Assembly (NCBI GenBank): GCA_963666805.2
Contig: CAXXWR010000004.1
Coordinates: 248,001 to 312,000 of the forward strand
DNA length: 64,000 nucleotides
Direction: 5' to 3'
Source: Fusibacter sp963666805
GTDB taxonomy: Bacteria > Bacillota > Clostridia > Peptostreptococcales > Acidaminobacteraceae
Every line of letters begins with the position of its first letter. Within the stretch, counting starts at the first letter, position 1. Under the pieces are notes generated by a model, which made no database searches, was not told where the DNA came from, and saw only the letters and a list, made by a program, of their open reading frames with translations. Made by a program: the position numbers and the translations under genes. Below, piece after piece: positions 50,924-58,882 of the stretch.

Positions 50924-52201
50924 ATGACAAATCAAAGTCAGATTATTCACATTGATGAGGGTGTGAGATTGCACCTTATTGATACTCAAAAGTTCAAGAC
51001 GCTATTGATGGGAGTGTATATTAAACGCCCATTGAATATTGAAGAGGTATCACTTAATGCGATGCTTTCACGTATGATCGATCGATCAACTGCATCTCAT
51101 CCGGGTATTACAGATGTCAACAAGACGCTTGAAAACTTATACGGGACTTTATTGGTATCAGATGTTCACAAATATGGTGAAAAACAAATGATCCAAATTA
51201 AGCTTAATGTACCCGATGAAAAATTGATAGGTGATCCAAGCCTATATAAGAAAGTGCTTAGTTTATTAAATGAAGTTTTAAACCATCCTAATATTATTGA
51301 TGAGGGGTTTGATCCCCAAATTTTTGAACAAGCTAAAGAAGGGCTTATTACAGAAATTAAAAATAGAAAAGAAGACAAGGCAATGTGGGCTCTAAGTCGT
51401 TGTCTTGAAAACATGTGTCAAGATGAACCTTATGCTTTACATGAATATGGGCTAATAGAGGCCATTGAAAAAATGACACCTCAAGCCTTATTAAGTCATT
51501 TTTATGAGATTATGGCAACCTCTGAAATTGATATCTTACTCAATGGTAACGTCGATGAATCCATCGTCGACTTAATCAAAGAGACCCTTACTTTTAAAAG
51601 AGGAGAACTCAAAGTTTTACCAGAGGAACAAGTGGTTTATCATGTAGATGAGGTTAAATCTGTCACTGAATATGACGAAGGCAAACAGGCAAGGCTTGTT
51701 CTCGGTTACCGTATGAACATTCCTTACAGTGATGATAAGTATCTACCTGCCTTATTGGGGAGCGTTATTTTAGGTTATGGTGGGAGCTCTAAGCTCTTTA
51801 GGATTATAAGAGAAAAAGAGAGCCTTTGCTATAGCATTTTTGCAAGAACTGAAAAATACAAGTCAGTGATGTATGTCTATGCGGGGGTTGAACCTCAAAA
51901 AGCAGACCAAGCTGAAAAATTGATGAAATCTATCTTTGAATCCATGAAGACAGGGGATATTACTAATGAAGAAGTTGAAATTGCTAAAAGCAATCTCATC
52001 AGTTCTTTATTCAGTATTACAGATTTTCAAAATGCTTATCTGAACTATTACTATTCACAATATTTGTCTGGAAGTGCGCAAACGTTGGACGAGTATAGAG
52101 ACCGTATACAGAAGGTGACACGTGAGTCAATCATTGAAGCCGTTCAATTTTTTGAATTAGATACGGTTTACCTCATGAGCAAGGAGGTAACACATGCATA
52201 A
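50924..52201 (+). CDS. M16-family peptidase-like protein, inactive type (YfmF-like)
   Basis: 425 residues with the M16 fold (VYIKRPLNIEEVSLNAMLSRM, GSVILGYGGSSKLFRIIREKESLCYS) but no HxxEH zinc motif near the N-terminus, so it is expected to be the non-catalytic subunit. In Firmicutes such a gene is regularly paired with an active M16 gene, as here (8-base overlap with the next gene). AGAGGAAAT precedes the ATG. The complex probably acts on peptides in the cytoplasm or at the membrane. Confidence 0.9.
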   Translation: MTNQSQIIHIDEGVRLHLIDTQKFKTLLMGVYIKRPLNIEEVSLNAMLSRMIDRSTASHPGITDVNKTLENLYGTLLVSDVHKYGEKQMIQIKLNVPDEKLIGDPSLYKKVLSLLNEVLNHPNIIDEGFDPQIFEQAKEGLITEIKNRKEDKAMWALSRCLENMCQDEPYALHEYGLIEAIEKMTPQALLSHFYEIMATSEIDILLNGNVDESIVDLIKETLTFKRGELKVLPEEQVVYHVDEVKSVTEYDEGKQARLVLGYRMNIPYSDDKYLPALLGSVILGYGGSSKLFRIIREKESLCYSIFARTEKYKSVMYVYAGVEPQKADQAEKLMKSIFESMKTGDITNEEVEIAKSNLISSLFSITDFQNAYLNYYYSQYLSGSAQTLDEYRDRIQKVTRESIIEAVQFFELDTVYLMSKEVTHA

Positions 52202-53477
52202 AATATACAACCAATTTGTAGGTGAAACGGTTTATTATGAAAAATTGGCATCAGGATTAGAAGTCTATGTCATGCCTAAGGAACAGTTTAGCAAAAAATA
52301 TGCTTTTTTTGGGACACGATACGGCGGCATGAGCAATCACTTTGAAGTGGATGGTCAAAAAATTCAGATGCCTGAAGGGATTGCCCATTTCCTAGAACAT
52401 CAAATCTTTGAAGATTCTGATGAATCGACCTTTGAAAAATTTGAAAAAATTGGCGCCAATGTCAATGCTTATACGTCTTCTATTTCAACGGTTTACTATT
52501 TTGATACAGTTGATCATTTTGAAAAGGGTCTTGAGTATCTAATGGATTGTGTTCAACATACAAGTATTGATGCTGAAACAGTTGAGAAAGAAAAGGGGAT
52601 CATTGTACAAGAGATTAACATGTATAAAGACGAATTGGATTGGGAATTAACAATGAATCTTTATGAAGGCATGTATCAAAAACATCCGATTAAAAATGAT
52701 ATTGCAGGGACAGAAGAATCCGTTAATAGTATCACAGCAGAACAAATATTAGCGTGCTTTGATTATTTTTATAGTCCTGAAAATATGGTCATGTTTGTTT
52801 ATGGTGATGTTGACCCTGAAAAAGTTATTCGACAAGTTGATGCACAACAAACTGAGGCGTTTAAACATAAAAAGACTTGCCCTAAGATTATTTTTCCAGA
52901 AGAACCTTACGGCGTGACTAATAAATCAATCAGGGTTCATAGAGAAGTGCCTAAAGACCGCTTTTTAATGGGCTTCAAATCAGGGATGACTTTTGATGAA
53001 GTGACACGTGAGAAATATGTTGCAGCCCTTCGTATTGCCAATGACTTAATCTTTGGTAAGAGTTCTGCCTTTTATGATGAAGCCATGCAGTTGGGACTGA
53101 TTACTGAGTCAATTGATATGGATATTCAAATTGGAAATGGTTTTGCTTTTGCCGCTTATGGTGCAGAGTCAAGTCGTATTCATGACTTGCAAGAACTCAT
53201 TAGAAAAACACTTGCCAAAGCAATTGAAACGGGTATTAGACAAGAAGACTTTATTAGAAATAAAAGAAAGCTATTAGGCAGAATGTTGATTTCTTTTAAT
53301 TCACTTCAGGCATTGGCCAATAATTTCACTTATCATAAAATGAAACGTGGTGATTTATTTAGTTATGTAGAAATCCTTCAAACACTTACTTTTGAAGATG
53401 TCAATGAAGCGCTTAGCCACTTTTATGATTTAGATAACTATACACTTTCAGAAATGCTAATGAAGGAGGAAGCATAA
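52194..53477 (+). CDS. M16-family zinc peptidase, active subunit (YfmH-like)
   Basis: 427 residues. Zinc site His65-Phe-Leu-Glu68-His69 in IAHFLEHQIFED, with the distal Glu in EKGIIVQEINMYKDE. The fold is that of processing-peptidase-like M16B enzymes, paired with the inactive partner encoded upstream. AAGGAGGT before the ATG lies in the end of the upstream gene. Its stop overlaps the lgt start by one base (TAATG), so the three form one operon. Confidence 0.95.
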   Translation: MHKIYNQFVGETVYYEKLASGLEVYVMPKEQFSKKYAFFGTRYGGMSNHFEVDGQKIQMPEGIAHFLEHQIFEDSDESTFEKFEKIGANVNAYTSSISTVYYFDTVDHFEKGLEYLMDCVQHTSIDAETVEKEKGIIVQEINMYKDELDWELTMNLYEGMYQKHPIKNDIAGTEESVNSITAEQILACFDYFYSPENMVMFVYGDVDPEKVIRQVDAQQTEAFKHKKTCPKIIFPEEPYGVTNKSIRVHREVPKDRFLMGFKSGMTFDEVTREKYVAALRIANDLIFGKSSAFYDEAMQLGLITESIDMDIQIGNGFAFAAYGAESSRIHDLQELIRKTLAKAIETGIRQEDFIRNKRKLLGRMLISFNSLQALANNFTYHKMKRGDLFSYVEILQTLTFEDVNEALSHFYDLDNYTLSEMLMKEEA

Positions 53478-54337
53478 TGGATAGATATGCTTTTGAAATA
53501 TTTGGGTTTGGTGTGGCATGGTATGGTATTATTATTGCGTTTGCCATGCTTATTGGAACGGTGATTTTAACTAAGATTGGTAAAAAATTTGGTTATAAAG
53601 AAGATGATATGATTGATTTGGTGCTTGTAATTTTACCGTGTGCAATCATAGGAGCGAGAGCTTATTATGTCTTGTTTGAGTGGTCTTTTTACAGCCAACA
53701 TCCAGAAATGATTCTAGCGATTAGAAATGGTGGACTTGCTATTCATGGTGGTGTTATTGGTGGTTTAATCGGAGGAGCTGTTATTTGTAAGATTAAAAAA
53801 ATCAATTTCTTTGAAATCGCAGATTTCTTTTCAATTCCTTTGATTTTAGGTCAAGCGATGGGAAGATGGGGAAATTATATCAATCATGAAGCTCATGGTG
53901 GACCAACTGATTTACCGTGGGGTATTATGGTAGATGGTGTCAAAGTACATCCAACGTTTTTATATGAATCTTTATGGGACTTATTAGTCTTCTTTATCTT
54001 GTTATTTACATTTAAGAAGCGTAAGCATCATGGATCACATTTTTTAAAATATATGATTCTTTATTCCGTAGGAAGATTCTTTATAGAGGGACTTAGAACA
54101 GATAGTCTTATGATTGGGTCTTTCCGTATGGCACAAGTTATCAGTTTAATCTTTATCATTCTTGGCATTATAGGACTTATCTTGATGGATAGGAAGAACT
54201 TTAAGCCTGTTGTGAAAAAGCAAGAGAAAGAATTGTCATCCATTCCATCAAAAGAAGCAATCTCTAATCCAGCTCAAAAGGAAACAGAAAAAAGAGCAGA
54301 AAAGAAGGTTAATTCAAAAGAGGACCTTAAGAAATAG
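53477..54337 (+). CDS. lgt: Prolipoprotein diacylglyceryl transferase
   Basis: 286 residues, seven membrane segments. The family signature is clear: GGLAIHGGVIGG and LGQAMGRWGNYINHEAHGG (GRxGNFxN type), with HPTFLYESLWDL. It attaches diacylglycerol to lipobox Cys residues, such as those of the lipoproteins at 13.1 and 32.4 kb. An unusual charged Lys/Glu-rich tail of ~50 residues (from KKQEKELSSIPSK) extends beyond the core. AAGGAGGA ribosome site. Confidence 0.97.
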   Translation: MDRYAFEIFGFGVAWYGIIIAFAMLIGTVILTKIGKKFGYKEDDMIDLVLVILPCAIIGARAYYVLFEWSFYSQHPEMILAIRNGGLAIHGGVIGGLIGGAVICKIKKINFFEIADFFSIPLILGQAMGRWGNYINHEAHGGPTDLPWGIMVDGVKVHPTFLYESLWDLLVFFILLFTFKKRKHHGSHFLKYMILYSVGRFFIEGLRTDSLMIGSFRMAQVISLIFIILGIIGLILMDRKNFKPVVKKQEKELSSIPSKEAISNPAQKETEKRAEKKVNSKEDLKK

Positions 54338-54368
54338 CCTCAATTAATAATAAATTATGAATAAAATC

Positions 54369-54399
54369 AAAAAAAGATGGCAAGCTGCCATCTTTTTTT
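54369..54399 (+). terminator. Terminator of the M16/lgt operon
   Basis: AAAAAAGATGGCA pairs with TGCCATCTTTTTTT around AGC; perfect stem with T run. Confidence 0.93.
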
Positions 54400-54403
54400 A
54401 ATG

Positions 54404-54555
54404 CGTATAAGTCACCGGTCCTATAATCGGGACTTATGAATCATGGGGAATAGGGGTGAATCCCCACTGTGAGTACCATATATTGGGTATTGTCTTTAGA
54501 AGTTGAAAAATGAACGTTTTTAAAGTGATTTTATGAGAATAAAATCACTTTTTTT
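54404..54555 (+). ncRNA. Unexplained structured region ending in a strong terminator
   Basis: Between the lgt terminator and the mraZ promoter lie ~150 bases without an open frame but with nested pairing: AGTC/GACT around GTCC-GGAC (54410-54434), ATGG...CCAT enclosing GGGG-TGAAT-CCCC (54443-54479), and TACC/GGTA (54474-54489). They end in a perfect 13-bp terminator (AAAGTGATTTTAT/ATAAAATCACTTT, 54522-54551). The core GGGGAATAGGGGTGAATCC, then CACTGTGAG, partly recalls cobalamin riboswitches, but the P5/P6 part and B12 box are missing. It may be a small RNA or an attenuator. No clear promoter; TATAAT at 54422 is one option. The whole 54338-54664 gap holds this, two terminators and the mraZ control region. 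Confidence 0.45.
54522..54555 (+). terminator. Terminator ahead of mraZ
   Basis: 13 perfect pairs (54522-54534 with 54539-54551) around GAGA, then seven T; it isolates mraZ from upstream transcription. Confidence 0.93.
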
Positions 54556-54556
54556 A

Positions 54557-54620
54557 TTGCATTTCATTCAAAATAAGTTTAGAATAATTATATAAAGTGG
54601 TATGAAGTGTAACAAAGTGG
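54557..54620 (+). promoter_or_regulatory. mraZ promoter with three 10-base-spaced MraZ boxes
   Basis: TTGCAT (54557-54562), 17 bases, TAGAAT (54580-54585). Then AAAGTGG (54594), GAAGTGT (54604) and AAAGTGG (54614) repeat with an exact 10-base period. Direct GTG-containing repeats, one per helical turn, are the known binding layout of MraZ, which represses its own operon. Confidence 0.82.
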
Positions 54621-54664
54621 GTAGAAAGACCATGAAAATGAATAATTTATGAATAGGATAAGGT

Positions 54665-55096
54665 ATGAAATTTACGGGAGAATTCAAACACACAGTTGAT
54701 TCCAAAAATCGCATGAGCATTCCTTCCAAGTTTAGAGACAAGTTAGGTGATGTATTTTATATCACTAAAGGACTTGACCACTGTCTCTTTATTTTCACGA
54801 TGGATGAATGGGAAAAGTTTGAAGAAAAACTCAGTGCCTTACCACTTTCTAACCGAAAAGCAAGAGCGTTTGCAAGATCTTTTTTCGCAGGTGCAACAGA
54901 ATGTACACTGGATAAACAAGGTCGTATTTTGTTACCGCAGACTCTTAGACAACATGCCAATATTGAAAAAGAAGTTTATGTAACAGGTGCAGGCTCTAGA
55001 GTAGAAGTCTGGGATGCAGGTGCTTGGGAAAATTATAATGATGCCAATATTGATGATTTGGCAGAAGATATGGAAGAATTGGGAATTAGTTTTTAA
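54665..55096 (+). CDS. mraZ: Transcriptional regulator MraZ
   Basis: 143 residues, two SpoVT/AbrB-like halves: FTGEFKHTVDSKNRMSIPSKF and CTLDKQGRILLPQTLRQHA, each with the DxKGR/K-R-type DNA-contact motif. MraZ forms a ring and binds tandem repeats upstream of the division and cell-wall cluster; such repeats are present at 54594-54620. First gene of the cluster, rsmH follows by 27 bases. The ribosome site is poor (AAGG next to the ATG). Confidence 0.97.
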   Translation: MKFTGEFKHTVDSKNRMSIPSKFRDKLGDVFYITKGLDHCLFIFTMDEWEKFEEKLSALPLSNRKARAFARSFFAGATECTLDKQGRILLPQTLRQHANIEKEVYVTGAGSRVEVWDAGAWENYNDANIDDLAEDMEELGISF

Positions 55097-55123
55097 TGAT
55101 TAAAAACATTTAAGGAGGAAATG

Positions 55124-56056
55124 ATGAGTTTTAACCACGTAAGTGTACTGTTGCACGAATCAATTGAAGGGTTAAACATTAAACCAGATGGGGTTTATGT
55201 TGACGGCACACTAGGCGGCGGTGGACATTCATTTCATATATTACAACGTCTAACGAGTGGCAAATTGATCGGCATAGACCAAGATCAAGACGCTCTTCAG
55301 GCGGCGACCAAAAGACTAGGGATATATGGGGAAAAATTTATTCCAGTACACAGCAATTATTCTGAATTGCTGCAGGTTTTAGATTCATTAGGTATCGAAA
55401 AGATTGACGGTTTAATACTTGATTTGGGGGTTTCGTCTTATCAATTAGATGAAGCTGAACGTGGGTTTTCTTATATGAATGATGCACCACTAGATATGCG
55501 AATGAACCGTGAAAATGATTTTTCAGCCTATGATGTGGTTAACACTTATAGTGAAAGAGTACTGACGCAAGTCATCAGAGAGTATGGCGAAGAAAATTGG
55601 GCAGCACGAATTGCTAAGTTTATATGTGAAACCCGTGAAGAAAAACCGGTTGAAACAACTTATGAGCTTGTAGATATTATTAAACGTGCTATACCTGCTA
55701 AAGCAAGGAGAGATGGACCTCATCCTGCAAAAAGAACTTTTCAAGCGATTCGAATTGAAGTGAATAATGAACTTAAAATTATTGACAAGGTTATTGAAGA
55801 TGCTATTTCAGTTATGAACAAAGGTGGGAGAGTAGCGATTATCACTTTCCATTCTCTAGAAGACCGCATCGTAAAACATGCTTATAAACAATTAGCGACA
55901 GGATGCACATGTCCACCGGAGTTTCCTATATGTGTGTGTGGTGGCACACCTAAGGTTAAAATTATAACACGCAAACCCATCGTATCTACTGATGAAGAGC
56001 TAGAAAATAATCCGAGGGCAAGAAGTGCCAAGTTAAGAGTCGCAGAAAAGAAATAG
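55124..56056 (+). CDS. rsmH: 16S rRNA m4C1402 methyltransferase
   Basis: 310 residues from the second of two ATGs (55124), five bases after AAGGAGG; the first ATG (55121) is too close. HVSVLLHESIEGLNI, SAM loop VDGTLGGGGHS, LDLGVSSYQLDEAERGFSY, and HPAKRTFQAIRIEVNNEL identify RsmH (MraW). It methylates N4 of C1402 in 16S rRNA. Second gene of the cluster. Confidence 0.97.
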   Translation: MSFNHVSVLLHESIEGLNIKPDGVYVDGTLGGGGHSFHILQRLTSGKLIGIDQDQDALQAATKRLGIYGEKFIPVHSNYSELLQVLDSLGIEKIDGLILDLGVSSYQLDEAERGFSYMNDAPLDMRMNRENDFSAYDVVNTYSERVLTQVIREYGEENWAARIAKFICETREEKPVETTYELVDIIKRAIPAKARRDGPHPAKRTFQAIRIEVNNELKIIDKVIEDAISVMNKGGRVAIITFHSLEDRIVKHAYKQLATGCTCPPEFPICVCGGTPKVKIITRKPIVSTDEELENNPRARSAKLRVAEKK

Positions 56057-56074
56057 AACCAAGGAGTGGTTTGA

Positions 56075-56659
56075 ATGAATTCAGCTTCAGCTGAGAAAAG
56101 GGATTATGATGTAATAGAATTTAATAAAAATCAAGCCGCTAAACTTGTAGATATAAAGAAGAGAAGACTTGAGAAAGAGAAAGAAAAGAAGGCGGCTGTG
56201 CATACATTTAAGAATGTAATTGGAAGTATCATTCTTGTTATTGTAATGCTGTCAATGTTCTCGATGATAGTCTATCGAAACTCAATGGTTAACGCTGCCA
56301 AATATGAAATCTTCAATTTGAAGACGGAAATTAACACGCGTAATACTCAAATTGAGGAACTCAAAGCATCTCTTGAAAGTTGTACGGATATTAAGACTGT
56401 TGAATCCATTGCGATTAATGAACTTAATATGCAGTACCCTAAGAAAGAACAGTATGTTTACATTCAAGGAACAAAACAGTTTGCACTGAATGATGTAGCT
56501 GCACCGCTTGCATCATCAACATCTGTTGATGGTGAGGTTAAAGAAGAGGACGCAGGAGTATTAACCCCTGAAGGTAATGAACTTCTCGATAATACTGATG
56601 AGACAAGTGAAAGTGTTTTAAGTCAATTCTTGTCGGCCATTATGAAAAAAGTAGATTAG
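56075..56659 (+). CDS. ftsL: FtsL-like septum protein
   Basis: 194 residues. Cytosolic basic N-terminus, one membrane segment (VIGSIILVIVMLSMFSMIVY), a coiled coil (EIFNLKTEINTRNTQIEELK) and an unusual acidic Ser/Thr-rich tail of ~60 residues. Sequence alone is weak for FtsL, but the place between rsmH and the PBP gene and the topology fit. It should help assemble the divisome outside the membrane. AAGGAG ribosome site. Followed by two hairpins. Confidence 0.8.
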   Translation: MNSASAEKRDYDVIEFNKNQAAKLVDIKKRRLEKEKEKKAAVHTFKNVIGSIILVIVMLSMFSMIVYRNSMVNAAKYEIFNLKTEINTRNTQIEELKASLESCTDIKTVESIAINELNMQYPKKEQYVYIQGTKQFALNDVAAPLASSTSVDGEVKEEDAGVLTPEGNELLDNTDETSESVLSQFLSAIMKKVD

Positions 56660-56665
56660 AATGAT

Positions 56666-56694
56666 AACGTCTGTTTATAAACAGGCGTTTTTTG
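56666..56694 (+). terminator. Hairpin terminator after ftsL
   Basis: AACGTCTGTT/AACAGGCGTT (one G-T pair) around TATA, followed by T. It splits the cluster into two transcription units. Confidence 0.85.
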
Positions 56695-56719
56695 TTAGAT
56701 GTAAAGGATTTTTAATAAT

Positions 56720-56748
56720 GACTCAAGTAATTGTAGTGAGTCCTTTTT
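56720..56748 (+). terminator. Second hairpin after ftsL
   Basis: GACTCA (56720-56725) pairs with TGAGTC (56737-56742), followed by CTTTTT; tandem back-up terminator or leader hairpin. Confidence 0.55.
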
Positions 56749-56782
56749 AGGAACAAATGGCTTTAATAGCCTTCAGGATAAA

Positions 56783-56810
56783 TTGATTAATTATCGTCAT
56801 GAGTTATAAT
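56783..56810 (+). promoter_or_regulatory. Promoter of the PBP-mur unit
   Basis: TTGATT (56783-56788), 16 bases, TATAAT (56805-56810), 28 bases before the GTG start. Confidence 0.7.
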
Positions 56811-56838
56811 AGAAACGTATCTATTAAAGGAGGACGAC

Positions 56839-58791
56839 GTGCAAAAATTTCGTAAGCGCATACTGCTGTTATATGTAATAGTAGCCATATTGATGATGGC
56901 ATTAATAGGTCGTTTATTTTATATTCAAGTGATCCAACACGATGAGCTTGAAAAAATGGCAAGAGATCAACAGAATAAAGAAATACCTATCCCTGCAAAG
57001 CGCGGAGATATTGTTGATAGAAACGGTGATAAGATGGCTTTTAGTGTGACGGTTTATTCCATCTATGCTCAGAAACCAGATATATCAAAGCCGGTTGAAA
57101 CAGCGAAGTTAGTAGCTGATACACTGGGGCTGGATTCCAAAAAAATGGCGGATAAGTTGATTGACGCCGACACTATTTTTGTTCGGCTAGCATCAGGGCT
57201 TTCTAAGGAGGAAGCGGATCGCATAAAGGCGAAGGGGATTTATGGCATTTCTATTACAGAAGATACAAAGCGGGTTTACCCCTATAACAATTTGGCGTCT
57301 CATGTCCTAGGGGCTATTAATGCAGACTTGAACGGGATGTTAGGTGTTGAATCTGAATATAATGACCTGTTGAAGGGAAAAGCTGGTGCTTATTATGTGA
57401 CGACAGATCGTAGTGGGAGGCAGTTAGCCTACGGTGATAATAAGGTAGTTCAGCCAGTTAATGGTTACAATTTGCAATTGACAATAGATGATACGATTCA
57501 GTATTTTGTAGAACAAAGGCTTGAAGAATCACTTGAGGCTCATGAAGCGAACTCGGCAGCAGCTATTGTAATGAATCCTAAAACAGGTGAAATTTTAGCA
57601 ATGGCGAATAAGCCTGATTTTGACCCTAATACACCTATGAGTTATGAGGGAGACTATACGTCTGAAGAATGGTCTGCACTGGATTCCACAGCTAAAAATG
57701 ATTATTTAAATAAAAAATGGAAGAATATCACTTTATCAAACGTTTATGAACCAGGTTCAGTGTTTAAAACGGTTACAGCCTCTATTGGTCTTGAAGAAGG
57801 CTTGGTTACGCCTGACGAGGTTTTTAATGAGTCTGGTATAAAATATGTGGCAGGCGTACCGCTTAAATGTTGGATTTATCCGTATTCACATGGGAAGGAA
57901 ACTTTTGTTCAGGCGCTTGAAAACTCTTGTAATCCTGTTTTCATGGATGTTATTGACCGAATAGGCGCACCACTTTACTATACCTACTTAGAAAAGTTTG
58001 GCGTCTTTGAAAAAACAAATATTGATTTGCCAACAGAAATTAATTCAGTTACTTATAAATTAGATGGTGTAGGCCCTGTCGAACTTGCTACAATGTCTTA
58101 TGGCCATGGCAATGCCTATACTATGATCCAAGTTATTAGTGCTATTTCTGCAGTGGTTAATGGGGGGAATCTCATGGTGCCTCATGTTGTTGACAATATT
58201 ACAGATGATCAAGGTGAAGTAATCCAAACTTTTGAACCCAAAGTTGTACGACGTGTTATTTCGGAAGAAACGTCGGCCACAATGCGAATGATGATGGAAA
58301 AAGTTGTAGGAGAGCCTCGTGCAACAGGTCATAATGCCTATATTGAAGGCATTAGAATGGGTGGAAAAACGGGTTCAACTCGTAAATTCATGGATGGTGC
58401 CTATCAAGAGAATAAAGTCTATGCTTCATTTGTTGGAGTGGTGCCGATTGATGATCCTCAGTTTATTATTTTAGCCGTTGTGGATGAACCCCAAGATATG
58501 TTTGGTGGCGGGAGTGTTGCCGCTCCATTGGTTAAAAGTATATATGAAGATATTTTGAGGTATGAAGATATTTTGCCAGAAGAAACAGATGAACAAATGC
58601 TGACGATGCCATCTTTGGTGGGATTAACTTATAAAGAAGCTTCAGAGAAACTTGATAAATTGGGTTTGACGTATTCAAGTGAACCGCTTGTCGTAGAAGA
58701 TGAAACCCTTAAAATTGTTAATCAGTTTCCAGCGGCAGAGTCTCAAATTTCTAAACATGCGGTAGTTATCTTATCAGTTGGTGACGAATAA
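56839..58791 (+). CDS. Class B penicillin-binding protein (FtsI/SpoVD type) with PASTA domain
   Basis: 650 residues. N-terminal membrane anchor (LLYVIVAILMMALIGRLFY), dimerisation domain starting RGDIVDRNG, and transpeptidase with Ser307 in EPGSVFKT (SxxK), SCN (363-365) and Lys510-Thr-Gly (KTGST). One PASTA domain closes the protein (MPSLVGLTYKEASEKLDKLG). It cross-links septal or spore peptidoglycan; a single PASTA domain is common in SpoVD, so division versus sporulation use cannot be decided. GTG start after AGGAGG. Next to ftsL and upstream of murE. Confidence 0.95.
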   Translation: MQKFRKRILLLYVIVAILMMALIGRLFYIQVIQHDELEKMARDQQNKEIPIPAKRGDIVDRNGDKMAFSVTVYSIYAQKPDISKPVETAKLVADTLGLDSKKMADKLIDADTIFVRLASGLSKEEADRIKAKGIYGISITEDTKRVYPYNNLASHVLGAINADLNGMLGVESEYNDLLKGKAGAYYVTTDRSGRQLAYGDNKVVQPVNGYNLQLTIDDTIQYFVEQRLEESLEAHEANSAAAIVMNPKTGEILAMANKPDFDPNTPMSYEGDYTSEEWSALDSTAKNDYLNKKWKNITLSNVYEPGSVFKTVTASIGLEEGLVTPDEVFNESGIKYVAGVPLKCWIYPYSHGKETFVQALENSCNPVFMDVIDRIGAPLYYTYLEKFGVFEKTNIDLPTEINSVTYKLDGVGPVELATMSYGHGNAYTMIQVISAISAVVNGGNLMVPHVVDNITDDQGEVIQTFEPKVVRRVISEETSATMRMMMEKVVGEPRATGHNAYIEGIRMGGKTGSTRKFMDGAYQENKVYASFVGVVPIDDPQFIILAVVDEPQDMFGGGSVAAPLVKSIYEDILRYEDILPEETDEQMLTMPSLVGLTYKEASEKLDKLGLTYSSEPLVVEDETLKIVNQFPAAESQISKHAVVILSVGDE

Positions 58792-58882
58792 GACATTTCG
58801 TTAATAAAAAAAGGCTAGTCAATGATGATGAAACATGAGTATAATGCTTAATGAATACAAATATAAAATCAAGGGAGACGTT

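Noticed and set aside
54440..54490. Cobalamin riboswitch upstream of mraZ
   Set aside because: Only the GGGAA, GGTGAATCC and CACTGTGAG fragments are suggestive; the ACxGxxCCCGC part and the B12 box are absent, and the terminator precedes a separate mraZ promoter. Kept only as an unexplained RNA region.
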